Assembly: GCA_944386375.1 (NCBI GenBank)
Contig: CALXAW010000026.1
Location: 1 to 14,339 of the forward strand
Length of the DNA: 14,339 bases
Direction of reading: 5' to 3'
From: an uncultured Clostridia bacterium
GTDB lineage: Bacteria > Bacillota > Clostridia > TANB77 > CAG-508
Shown: positions 8,411 to 14,339 of the stretch, one piece after another
Numbering within the stretch: position 1 is the first letter of the stretch
Layout of the letters: the number at the start of each line of letters is the position of its first letter
The notes under the pieces: generated by a model
What the model was told of the DNA's origin: nothing
The model's database searches: none
Seen by the model: the letters and a program-made list of their open reading frames with translations, nothing else
Program-made: the position numbers and the translations under genes

Positions 8411-9302
8411 TGTTTCTTAATGCTTCAATTCTATCAGGAATACTAGGATGTGTTGACCATATATTTGTTCTTCTTTTTCTTTCACCCTTTGCGTTAGCTT
8501 TAAATGGGCTAACAATATACATATGTGAAGTTGCATTATTTGCAGTTTTTAATTCATTTGGGTCAGCATCAAGTTTTTGTAAAGCAGAAATTAGTCCCTC
8601 TGGGTTTCTGGTAAACTCAACAGCTGTTGCATCAGCCATAAACTCTCTTTTTCTAGAAATAGCAAGTTGCATTAATTTACCAAATATAGGAGCTAGTATT
8701 AAACAAATTAGTCCAATGACCAATAAAATTGGGTTACCTTTGTTATCTTCATCTCTACTAGCACCACCAAAGAACATAAATCTGGTACAAAAATCTGCTA
8801 ACATTACTACTAAGCCAACCATAACAGTTACTATAGCAGAAAGCCTTATATCATAATTTTTAATATGACCTAATTCATGTGCTACAACACCTTCTAGTTC
8901 ATAGTATTCTAATTTTTCTAATAAACCAGTAGTTACACATATTACAGAATGTTCTGGATTTCTACCTGTTGCAAAAGCATTAGGCTGAGGATCTTCTACT
9001 ACATACAATTTTGGTGTATGTTCTAATCCAGAAGCAACCACTAAAGAATCTAAAATATTTACTAGTTTTAAATTTTCTTCTTTGGTTGCAGGTCGTGCAT
9101 TATTTAAGCTTAATACTATTTTATCACTGTAATAATACGAACCCCAAGCAGAAGCTATAGAAAATACTAATGCAATAATTATAGATATTGGCCCAAAATC
9201 TAATGCATAACATACATAATATATAATTAATGTAATTACTAGTATAAATAATAAAACAATAAGCCATGATTTTATTTTATTTCTTCTTATATCTTCAAAC
9301 AT
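8403..9302 (-). CDS. htpX: HtpX-like M48 family membrane zinc metalloprotease
   Basis: HtpX is a membrane zinc endopeptidase of the M48B family that helps degrade damaged or misfolded membrane proteins. The 299-residue length is typical. Four membrane segments are visible, near 13-34, 36-57, 153-176 and 189-214. The zinc site is HELGH (H142, E143, H146) with the third ligand E220 in RKREFMADA. The C-terminal THPSIPDRIEALR block is the family signature. The ATG is preceded by AAAGGA about nine bases upstream. It lies 131 bases downstream of lemA on the same strand, and lemA-htpX is a common bacterial pair, so joint expression is likely despite the hairpin in the gap. Confidence 0.96.
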   Translation of the reverse strand: MFEDIRRNKIKSWLIVLLFILVITLIIYYVCYALDFGPISIIIALVFSIASAWGSYYYSDKIVLSLNNARPATKEENLKLVNILDSLVVASGLEHTPKLYVVEDPQPNAFATGRNPEHSVICVTTGLLEKLEYYELEGVVAHELGHIKNYDIRLSAIVTVMVGLVVMLADFCTRFMFFGGASRDEDNKGNPILLVIGLICLILAPIFGKLMQLAISRKREFMADATAVEFTRNPEGLISALQKLDADPNELKTANNATSHMYIVSPFKANAKGERKRRTNIWSTHPSIPDRIEALRNIK

Positions 9303-9331
9303 ATTACAAATCCTTTCTATAATATTTCAAA

Positions 9332-9360
9332 TTAATAAATTAGGGGCAATTTAAACGCAA
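9332..9360 (-). promoter_or_regulatory. Possible htpX promoter within the lemA-htpX gap
   Basis: On the minus strand TTGCGT (9360-9355) and TATTAA (9337-9332) lie 17 bases apart, upstream of htpX. The -35 box overlaps the inner stem of the hairpin at 9342-9391. The match is only moderate and the region is AT-rich. Confidence 0.3.
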
Positions 9361-9391
9361 ACTAATTAATTGCGAAAAAATACATGCCCCT
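9342..9391. other. Nested hairpin in the lemA-htpX intergenic region
   Basis: AGGGGCA (9342-9348) pairs with TGCCCCT (9385-9391), and CGCAA (9356-9360) pairs with TTGCG (9370-9374) inside it. On the plus strand the outer stem is followed by a T run (9391-9395), so it looks like a terminator for antisense transcripts. On the minus strand, the direction of lemA-htpX, there is no T run. It might instead stabilise or process the lemA-htpX message. Confidence 0.5.
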
Positions 9392-9433
9392 TTTTAGATA
9401 TAATTTTAAATAAAAGTACAACATTACTTAAAA

Positions 9434-9988
9434 TTATTTTCCGAAATCTACTTTTATGTTTTTCTTAGCTTCTTCACTTTCGGCCTCAAATAATTCTCTA
9501 GGTTTAAATTTAAAAATTCCTGCTATTATATTTGTAGGAACAACTTCTAGTTTTGTGTTATAAATTGTTACAGTATCATTATAAAATTGTCTTGAAAAAG
9601 AAATTTTATTTTCTGTGTTACGTAACTCTTCAGATAATTCAGAAAAGTTTTGGTTTGCTTTTAAGTCTGGGTAACCTTCTGATACTGCCATAATAGTTTT
9701 TAAAGCTTCAGATAATTCACCATCTAAGTTTGCTTTTTCGTGTACTGTTTCGGCATTTGCCCATGAAGTTCTAAGTTGAGCAATTTTTTCAAAAGTTTCT
9801 GCCTCATGAGTCATATATCCTTTTACTGTTTCAATTAAATTTGGAATTAAATCAAATCTTCTTTGAAGTTGTACATCAATTTGGCTCCAAGCATTATCAA
9901 CTTTAATTCTTGCTGTTACTAAACCATTATATAAAGCAATAACAATAATAACTAATACAGCTATAATAGCTATTATAATCCATGTCAT
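9434..9988 (-). CDS. lemA: LemA family membrane protein
   Basis: LemA proteins have a short N-terminal membrane anchor followed by a long helical bundle; their biochemical role is not established. Here the anchor spans about residues 3-20, followed by the strongly conserved family block NAWSQIDVQLQRRFDLIPNL (32-51), then VKGYMTHE (55-62) and a C-terminal region with FKPRELFEA. The 184-residue length is normal. The ATG is preceded by an excellent AAGGAGGAA ribosome binding site. It lies directly upstream of htpX, a conserved partnership that suggests a link to membrane protein quality control. The gene is divergent from the 3D-domain gene. Confidence 0.95.
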   Translation of the reverse strand: MTWIIIAIIAVLVIIVIALYNGLVTARIKVDNAWSQIDVQLQRRFDLIPNLIETVKGYMTHEAETFEKIAQLRTSWANAETVHEKANLDGELSEALKTIMAVSEGYPDLKANQNFSELSEELRNTENKISFSRQFYNDTVTIYNTKLEVVPTNIIAGIFKFKPRELFEAESEEAKKNIKVDFGK

Positions 9989-10020
9989 AAAAAATTCCTC
10001 CTTATTTTATTATATACATA

Positions 10021-10049
10021 ATAATAACATATTAATTACATTAATACAA
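10021..10049 (-). promoter_or_regulatory. Probable lemA promoter
   Basis: Read on the minus strand, TTGTAT (10049-10044) and TATTAT (10026-10021) are 17 bases apart, about 33 bases upstream of the lemA start codon. A second TATAAT at 10014-10009 lacks a good -35 box. Confidence 0.45.
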
Positions 10050-10151
10050 GAAAATAAAAAAATAAAAAAATTTTTGGAATATTTTAGTACAAGCAACATA
10101 TAATATAGTATATAGCATTGTCTTAGAAATTATATCCAAAAAATAGAAAAT

Positions 10152-10180
10152 TTGACAAAGATAAAAAAATAGTGTATAAT
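10152..10180 (+). promoter_or_regulatory. Consensus sigma-A promoter of the 3D-domain protein gene
   Basis: TTGACA (10152-10157), a 17-base spacer and TATAAT (10175-10180) form a perfect match to the vegetative consensus. Transcription should begin near 10187. The message would then have an 18-28 base leader carrying AAAGGAGG at 10194-10201. Confidence 0.92.
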
Positions 10181-10204
10181 GAAAATGTTGTTAAAAGGAG
10201 GTAT

Positions 10205-11170
10205 ATGATTTTTATGAAGACAAATAAAGAGAATACAAGTAAATCGAAGACTACTATTTCTCTAATTAAAATCATTTGTGTAAGCGTAATACTTATGTTA
10301 TTATCAGGAATGGGTGTTATAGCTGTAACAACACAAATAGACAATGTTAAAATAACTTTAGCAAATGGATATGAAATGACAGTTTTAACATCTAAAACTA
10401 ATGTAGGAGACATATTAGAAGAAAATAACATTGTTTTAACAGAAGAAGAAAGAGTTACACCTAATGTTGACGAAGAAATTACAGAAAACAGAGCTATTAC
10501 AATAACAAACAAATCAGAACAAGAAATACAAATAGCTAAAATTTCAGAAGAAGGTATACAAGTATCTTTAGACCAATTATTAGAAAGTTATGCTCCAATT
10601 ACTGAAAAGATAGTTGTAGAGCAAGTAGAAATACCATTCGAAACTATAACAAAAGATGCTAGTAGTGGTTCTACAGATACAAGAAATAAAGTTGTTCAAG
10701 AAGGACAAAATGGTATAAAAGAAGTAACATATAAAGTTAAATACCAAAACAATACAGAAATAGAAAAAACTGTATTATCAGAAGTTGTAGTTAAAGAGCC
10801 AGTTAATAAAATTGTTCAAGTACAAAAACAAGTAACATCAAGAGCAAGTACTACAACTAGAACACCAGCAAATGCATCAACTAGCAGTGTAGGTGTGTAT
10901 AAAGTAACTGCATATTGTGCATGTTCTAAATGTTGTGGAGGTTCTGCAAGTGGATATACAGCATCTGGAACAAGAGCAACAGCAGGTCGTACAGTAGCAG
11001 CACCATCAAACTTTGCATTTGGTACAAAGCTTTCTATAAATGGTAACACATATGTTGTAGAAGACAGAGGTGGAGCTATAAAAGGAAATAAAATAGACAT
11101 TTACTTTAGCTCACACGCACAAGCTTTAGCATGGGGTGTTAGATATTTACCAGTACAAGTAATAAATTAA
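10205..11170 (+). CDS. Cell wall protein with DUF348, G5 and 3D domains (YabE/resuscitation-factor-like)
   Basis: This is probably an exported, membrane-tethered peptidoglycan-acting protein, 321 residues counting from 10205. It has a basic N-terminus, a membrane segment at about 19-42, a DUF348-type domain (45-102), a G5-type domain (about 130-207), a Ser/Thr-rich linker (210-230) and a C-terminal 3D domain (231-321). The 3D domain shows EDRGGAIKGNKIDIYFSSH with Asp 287 and 298; this fold resembles the MltA lytic transglycosylase barrel. The first Asp of the classic three is replaced (VAAPSNFAFGT, near 264-273). A longer frame begins at 10172, but that lies inside the promoter, so the start is ATG 10205 or ATG 10214. 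The first is three bases and the second twelve bases from AAAGGAGG. A terminator follows. Confidence 0.92.
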   Translation: MIFMKTNKENTSKSKTTISLIKIICVSVILMLLSGMGVIAVTTQIDNVKITLANGYEMTVLTSKTNVGDILEENNIVLTEEERVTPNVDEEITENRAITITNKSEQEIQIAKISEEGIQVSLDQLLESYAPITEKIVVEQVEIPFETITKDASSGSTDTRNKVVQEGQNGIKEVTYKVKYQNNTEIEKTVLSEVVVKEPVNKIVQVQKQVTSRASTTTRTPANASTSSVGVYKVTAYCACSKCCGGSASGYTASGTRATAGRTVAAPSNFAFGTKLSINGNTYVVEDRGGAIKGNKIDIYFSSHAQALAWGVRYLPVQVIN

Positions 11171-11180
11171 TAACAACGAA

Positions 11181-11220
11181 AAAAAGCTATCTAATTTATT
11201 TTAGATGGCTTTTTCTTTTT
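11181..11220 (+). terminator. Rho-independent terminator of the 3D-domain gene
   Basis: Positions 11181-11194 pair with 11201-11214 (14 bp with one U-G pair) around a six-base loop, followed by a T-rich tract to 11220. It begins 11 bases after the stop codon. Confidence 0.92.
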
Positions 11221-11255
11221 GTACTAATTAGAAAGTCATACTTTCTAATTAGTAC
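11221..11255. repeat. Perfect 15-bp inverted repeat
   Basis: GTACTAATTAGAAAG (11221-11235) is the exact reverse complement of 11241-11255, with a five-base centre (TCATA). It starts right after the T tract of the preceding terminator and lies 32 bases left of the repeat copy at 11288. The stretch between holds a GC-rich TCGCTTCGCTCC and the palindrome CAACGTTG (11272-11279). It may be the left part of one composite element running to 11375. Confidence 0.85.
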
Positions 11256-11287
11256 AAAAGTCGCTTCGCTCCAACGTTGCACTTTAG

Positions 11288-11375
11288 TTTACTTCGTAAA
11301 ATTGGCGCGCGAACAAATACGCGATGTGTAACTATGCTAAAATGTTAAAAAATTTTAATCACATCGCTTTTGTTC
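11288..11375. repeat. Hairpin repeat element, copy 2
   Basis: This copy differs from 2-89 at three positions only (11323, 11351, 11365). The outer stem (11311-11317 with 11369-11375) and inner stem (11321-11328 with 11360-11367) are intact. Two of the three differences are partners in the same base pair: A-T in copy 1 and G-C here. The right end overlaps the last codons and the stop of the minus-strand membrane protein gene. Confidence 0.88.
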
Positions 11376-12459
11376 CTCTATATAACAATAATAATATTCC
11401 AAATAAAGAAATGAATTTAGATAAATGCATTAAAGTTGTTCCAGTGTAATTAACTTCTAGTGTTATATTATTCATTTTAGATAGCGAAACTGTTAAAAAA
11501 CCATTTTCACTTTCAAAGCTCCTTATTTTATCTCCATTTATAGTCACAGTATATCCAGGATAATAAATAAAAGGTAGCTCAAGTATGGTGTTATCATCCA
11601 AAATATCTAAGTTAGAACTTAATTTTGAACCATTTTTATTTGTATTGTATATATGTGCATTCCCTTGTAATACATATATTTCATTTTTTCTTTCTATAAT
11701 ATATTCTCTATTGTTATTACTATTTGTAGGCAAATATTCAGCCTTACCCATACCAGTAATGGCAGTTTGCCTATTTTCGCCAACATTCCCAATAACAAAT
11801 TGGTCAATATCTATTATGGTCTCGTTTGTTGGGATATGTGTTTTTAATGGCATAACACATAAAATAGCAATAAAAGTAAAAAATGCAATATCAAATATTT
11901 TAAAATTTTTTATAATAGTTCCTAAATTTATTGCACATACAATTGCTAAAAAGAAATTAGCAAATACCAACATCCTCCAAGTAAATTGTAGCATATATAC
12001 ACTTGTGCCAAATATGTGCCACGGAAATATATTTGTAGCTGCCAATACACACAATATACCTAATATTAAAAACAAAAAATACTCTTTTTTATAATTTGTT
12101 TTTATAACTTTTGTAATTGCAAAAATAGATAAAACCATTGCAATAACTACAATAAATCCAATTTGATATACATACACATCATCTTGTGGAGTGGTAAATA
12201 ATTTACTAAAATCTAATGCAGAATTTTTAAAACTATCACTAGTTGCCATTCCATTATCCTCATATACTGCATAATTTGTGGATAGATATGTTTGTAAAAG
12301 TGGAATCCAAAAAACACTTGATATTAAAATAATTAATATTATGTTTATAATTAACTCTTTTAATATTTGTTTATCTTTAAGCTTAGTAATATTTATACAT
12401 ACATAAATACATGCAAATATTGCAGTAATAAAAGTCATTAAATTATGTGTAAGTAATAA

Positions 12460-12463
12460 TCCG
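12460..12463 (-). other. Second +1 frame change at a CGG codon
   Basis: In the second frame the coding strand reads GCT GTG CGG ATT ATT and meets a stop five codons after CGG. Skipping the C gives GCT GTG GGA TTA TTA, which continues into the long third segment (AVG-LLLTHNLMT). The four bases CGGA lie at 12463-12460. Removing the preceding G instead would give the same protein, so the exact extra base is ambiguous. Confidence 0.8.
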
Positions 12464-12685
12464 CACAGCACCTATGCAAAGTGAAAAACTATTTTTTTCT
12501 TTATTTAATAATCTATAAAGTCCAGCAAAAACTAAAGGGATAAAAATATAGCTTAAAAATTCACCTAAAGCATTTCTAATATACATATCATTTAAATGAT
12601 ATGGCATTAGCATATACAAAGTAGCAGAAATGCAGGCAATAGCCTTATTTTTGGTAATAGAATTTACACATATGTACATAGTAAA

Positions 12686-12689
12686 TCCG
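12686..12689 (-). other. First +1 frame change at a CGG codon
   Basis: In the first frame the coding strand reads TTA TCT CGG ATT TAC and meets a stop soon after. Skipping the C gives TTA TCT GGA TTT ACT ATG, which continues into the second segment (LLSGFTMYICV). CGG is codon 109 counted from the ATG at 13013. The hexamer CGGATT is shared with the site at 12463. Confidence 0.8.
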
Positions 12690-13029
12690 AGATAATAAAA
12701 GTCCTAAAAAAAGTGTTAATTTATATGCATTTATAAAAGTTGAGGTAAAAAGTTTGCAAAATATTATTATAAAAGTAGATAAAAAACCGTAAAACAAATC
12801 CCAACTATAACCAAACCCATTTGTTAAAGTAGATAAAACTGTTGGAGATTCACCATTTTGCAAAGCTAAAAAACTTGCATAAGCTCTAGCTATATGCTGT
12901 ATACCATCATCAAAATATACATCTAAATTGCTCCATAAAAGAGGAATAGATGCAAAAATACTTGTTATTACAATTATAATTATATACTTAAACTTATTCA
13001 ATTTACTAATCATAAAATTTTCACCTTTA

Positions 13030-13057
13030 ATTATAATATATAAGATAAACCTGTAAA
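13030..13057 (-). promoter_or_regulatory. Possible promoter of the YfhO-like gene
   Basis: On the minus strand TTTACA (13057-13052) and TATAAT (13035-13030) are 16 bases apart. The AAAGGTGA ribosome binding site (13028-13021) follows almost at once, so the leader would be very short. Confidence 0.4.
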
Positions 13058-13115
13058 AAACAAGCAAATATATAAAATTTTGTTTATGATAATTGGTTCT
13101 ATTTTAAAGAATGTG

Positions 13116-13143
13116 TTGACAAAAAAAAATCTTATGATAAAAT
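13116..13143 (+). promoter_or_regulatory. Upstream promoter of the GNAT toxin-antitoxin-like unit
   Basis: TTGACA (13116-13121) and TAAAAT (13138-13143) are separated by 16 bases. It lies about 100 bases upstream of the first start codon. Confidence 0.6.
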
Positions 13144-13169
13144 ATATATGCTCAAAATATAGTCAAAAT

Positions 13170-13198
13170 TTGAAATTAACATAAAATTATGTTATAAT
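13170..13198 (+). promoter_or_regulatory. Downstream promoter of the GNAT toxin-antitoxin-like unit
   Basis: TTGAAA (13170-13175) and TATAAT (13193-13198) are separated by 17 bases and lie 42 bases before the start codon. With the promoter at 13116 it forms a tandem pair. The near-repeat TCAAAATATAG / TCAAAATTTG (13152-13171) between them could be an operator, but it is too AT-rich to be sure. Confidence 0.65.
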
Positions 13199-13239
13199 AG
13201 TTGTAAATATTGCATACAATATAGTAGGAGATGATAAAT

Positions 13240-13416
13240 ATGGCAACAAAAAGTTTTTTAAAAAACATAGTTATCAAAAATAGTAAACAGGCTGAAAAAT
13301 TTATAGTAGCATTAGAAAATGCAGAAAAAAAGAGTGCTAAAGAGATAACTATAAATCAAAGGGTAGAGGAAGCTAAGAACCCTAAACAAATAAGGGAGTT
13401 ATTTGCAAGACAATAA
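13240..13416 (+). CDS. Small protein, putative antitoxin of a GNAT toxin
   Basis: This is a 58-residue basic, helical protein (MATKSFLKNIVIKNSKQAEK...) ending in a segment, KNPKQIRELFARQ, that could bind the partner protein. I see no clear helix-turn-helix or ribbon-helix-helix, though the first 30 residues could form a small DNA-binding or dimerising fold. A start at 13231 is possible by frame, but it abuts the AGGAG at 13226-13230 with no spacing, so ATG 13240 (nine bases away) is preferred. Its stop codon directly abuts the start of the GNAT-like gene. Size, order and tandem promoters fit the antitoxin-first layout of type II modules. That role is inferred from layout, not from a recognised antitoxin domain. 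Confidence 0.75.
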   Translation: MATKSFLKNIVIKNSKQAEKFIVALENAEKKSAKEITINQRVEEAKNPKQIRELFARQ

Positions 13417-14034
13417 ATGGCATATCAAATAATAAATTTAAAAGATATTTACAACGAATTAGGAGAAATTGATACTAAAGAATTGTTAAAGAATTTTGAA
13501 TGTCCGTTAAATAAAGATGTAGAAGATTTTTTAAAAAATAAGGCAATAGAGTTTTCAAAACGAGATTATTCGAGGACATATCTTGTAGTATCTTCATACA
13601 AACAAGAAAATGTAATTGTAGGGTATTTTGCAATAGCAAATAAGTCAACAATAATTAAAAAGTCTGTTTTAAGTAGAACTAAAAGAAAACGATTTTTAGC
13701 ATTTGCTAATTATGATAAAGATATTAATGGATATCATATAGCTTTACCGTTAATAGGACAAATTGGAAAAAATTATTATAATGGATATGACAAGATAATA
13801 ACAGGAGATGTATTATTAAAACTTGCCTGCGATAAAATTAGAGAAATTCAAAATGCAATAGGTGGAAGGTTTGTTTATTTGGAGTGTGAAGATAAACAAA
13901 AATTAAAAGAATTTTATGAAGAAAATGGATTTGTATGTTTTGGAAAACGTAATCTTGAAAAAGATGAAAGAGATAAGAATATTGGAGAATATTTATTACA
14001 AATGTTAAGAGATTTAAGTAAAGAAGAGAACTAG
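13417..14034 (+). CDS. GNAT family N-acetyltransferase-like protein, putative toxin
   Basis: The 205-residue protein has a charged N-terminal extension (1-50), then a GNAT-like core: RTYLVVSSYKQENVIVGYFAI (beta strands), IALPLIGQIGKNYYNG in the place of the acetyl-CoA binding strand and loop, GDVLLKLACDKIREI (following helix), and the typical end FVYLECEDKQKLKEFYEENGFVCFGKR. The Q-I-G-K-N sequence is a loose fit to the usual Q/R-x-x-G-x-G/A loop. Some GNAT proteins of this layout are toxins that acetylate aminoacyl-tRNA. The ATG abuts the upstream stop (TAAATG) and has no close ribosome binding site; AAGGGAG lies 18 bases away at 13392-13398. Translation therefore probably depends on the upstream gene, which suits toxin-antitoxin balance. 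A housekeeping acetyltransferase remains possible. Confidence 0.75.
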   Translation: MAYQIINLKDIYNELGEIDTKELLKNFECPLNKDVEDFLKNKAIEFSKRDYSRTYLVVSSYKQENVIVGYFAIANKSTIIKKSVLSRTKRKRFLAFANYDKDINGYHIALPLIGQIGKNYYNGYDKIITGDVLLKLACDKIREIQNAIGGRFVYLECEDKQKLKEFYEENGFVCFGKRNLEKDERDKNIGEYLLQMLRDLSKEEN

Positions 14035-14048
14035 TAATAGTTCTTTTT
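14023..14048 (+). terminator. Terminator of the GNAT unit
   Basis: AGAACTA (14027-14033) pairs with TAGTTCT (14038-14044) around a GTAA loop, with weaker pairs extending to 14023 and 14048, and a T run 14044-14048. The stop codon TAG (14032-14034) lies in the stem. Confidence 0.75.
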
Positions 14049-14221
14049 CTGTTAATTAGTTAGAATTTAAGAAAGAATTAGATTTTTGATAAAGTTGCAT
14101 TTGTGTAAAAAATGTGATATGATATTGACATATAATAAAAAATAATATAGAGATAATTAAAGTACTAAAAAAATTAATTGCTTTAAAGTGTTGATTTTTC
14201 AAGGATAATGTGTAAATAATA

Positions 14222-14257
14222 AAAAACAATACATATATAATAAAATGTATTGTTTTT
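14222..14257. terminator. Terminator of tRNA-Cys, possibly bidirectional
   Basis: Positions 14222-14234 pair perfectly with 14245-14257 (13 bp) around a ten-base AT loop. It lies nine bases beyond the tRNA 3' end on the minus strand, and T-rich sequence follows there. T residues on the other side would also allow plus-strand termination. The 173 bases between 14049 and 14221 show no convincing gene. Confidence 0.75.
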
Positions 14258-14265
14258 CTAAATTT

Positions 14266-14339
14266 TGGAGGCGACACCCGGATTCGAACCGGGGATCAGA
14301 GTTTTGCAGACTCGTGCCTTACCACTTGGCTATATCGCC
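14266..14339 (-). tRNA. tRNA-Cys (anticodon GCA)
   Basis: Reading the minus strand from the window edge, GGCGATA pairs with TGTCGCC as the acceptor stem (one G-U pair). A D arm (AGCCAAGTGGTAAGGC), an anticodon arm with loop CTGCAAA (anticodon GCA) and a T arm with GGTTCGAATCC follow. The discriminator base is U, as expected for cysteine tRNA, and CCA is encoded (14268-14266). At 74 bases including CCA it is complete, with its first base at the last base of the window. The promoter lies outside. Confidence 0.97.

Larger units (their letters stand above)
11359..13013 (-). pseudogene. YfhO-like polytopic membrane protein spread over three reading frames
   Basis: One gene reads through three frames: 13013-12690, then 12688-12464, then 12462-11359. 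Joining them by skipping one base twice gives a 550-residue protein without internal stops. It is a multi-spanning membrane protein with the loop motif FDDGIQH near the start, FGYSWDLFYGF, MPYHLNDMYIRNALGEF, LLLTHNLMT and a C-terminal LPFIYYPGYTV domain before a last membrane segment. This layout fits the YfhO/6-pyruvoyl-tetrahydropterin-synthase-related family; B. subtilis YfhO is linked to lipoteichoic acid glycosylation. The ATG at 13013 follows AAAGGTGA. Neither downstream segment has a ribosome binding site, so they are not separate genes. Both frame changes sit on CGG codons. By convention this is a double frameshift pseudogene; recoding is an alternative. The last four codons and the stop come from the repeat. 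Confidence 0.8.

Noticed and set aside
8353..8856. Plus-strand open frame of 167 residues overlapping the end of tatD
   Set aside because: It is the antisense shadow of htpX, whose zinc-site and membrane signatures are clear, and it crosses the bidirectional terminator.
11585..12094. Plus-strand open frame of 169 residues
   Set aside because: Antisense shadow of the YfhO-like gene, with no ribosome binding site.
12443..12679. Middle and last segments of the YfhO-like gene as separate genes
   Set aside because: Neither has a ribosome binding site, and joined with the first segment they form one continuous family-like protein.
14095..14257. Possible small RNA: TTGCAT-N17-TATGAT (14095-14123) ending at the hairpin 14222-14257
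   Set aside because: Promoter matches are weak in AT-rich DNA, the stretch shows no stable structure, and the hairpin is explained by tRNA-Cys.
14056..14277. Minus-strand open frame of 73 residues with hydrophobic character
   Set aside because: Its start lies inside tRNA-Cys and it runs through the tRNA terminator; it has no ribosome binding site. AT-rich noncoding DNA readily gives such frames.
1..14339. CRISPR arrays, riboswitches, rRNA, transposases
   Set aside because: No spaced direct repeats, no recognisable riboswitch core, no rRNA and no transposase or integrase motifs were seen on either strand.

Overview
The window is a very AT-rich piece of chromosome. Consensus sigma-A promoters, strong AGGAGG ribosome binding sites, frequent TTG starts and a Firmicutes-type gene set (addB, ylmD/pgeF-like, acpS, WG-repeat protein, DUF348/G5/3D wall protein) point to an anaerobic Clostridia-like member of the Bacillota, possibly an uncultured gut lineage. 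The lineage is inferred from content only; nothing in the window names a species.

Layout. Positions 1-89 are one copy of a hairpin-forming repeat whose right end also seems to supply the -35 box of addB. A plus-strand gene train follows: addB (132-3488), pgeF (3485-4321, 4-base overlap), a WG-repeat membrane-anchored protein (4388-5914, with its own promoter), an unknown tail-anchored protein (5939-7171), acpS (7196-7570) and tatD (7605-8378). A 14-bp bidirectional terminator, holding both stop codons in its stem, separates tatD from the minus-strand pair lemA-htpX (9988 down to 8403). A perfect-consensus promoter (10152-10180) drives a 3D-domain cell wall protein (10205-11170), which ends in a strong terminator. 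Positions 11221-11375 hold a long inverted repeat and the second copy of the repeat.

Positions 13013 down to 11359 encode one YfhO-like polytopic membrane protein spread over three reading frames. Each frame change falls exactly on a CGG codon in the context CGG-ATT, and reading resumes +1 at GGA. I found no other in-frame CGG codon in the window. This is the most striking observation: either a twice-broken pseudogene with an odd coincidence, or +1 frameshifting (or four-base CGGA decoding) at a rare or unassigned codon.

Positions 13116-14048 hold a two-gene unit with tandem promoters: a 58-residue protein abutting a GNAT acetyltransferase-like protein, which looks like a type II toxin-antitoxin module. 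The window closes with a complete tRNA-Cys(GCA) on the minus strand and its terminator.

Functionally, the left half is housekeeping: double-strand break repair, nucleoside/laccase-fold metabolism, activation of acyl carrier protein and a DNase/metal hydrolase. Two envelope-facing proteins of unknown role sit among these genes. The right half is envelope biology and accessory DNA.
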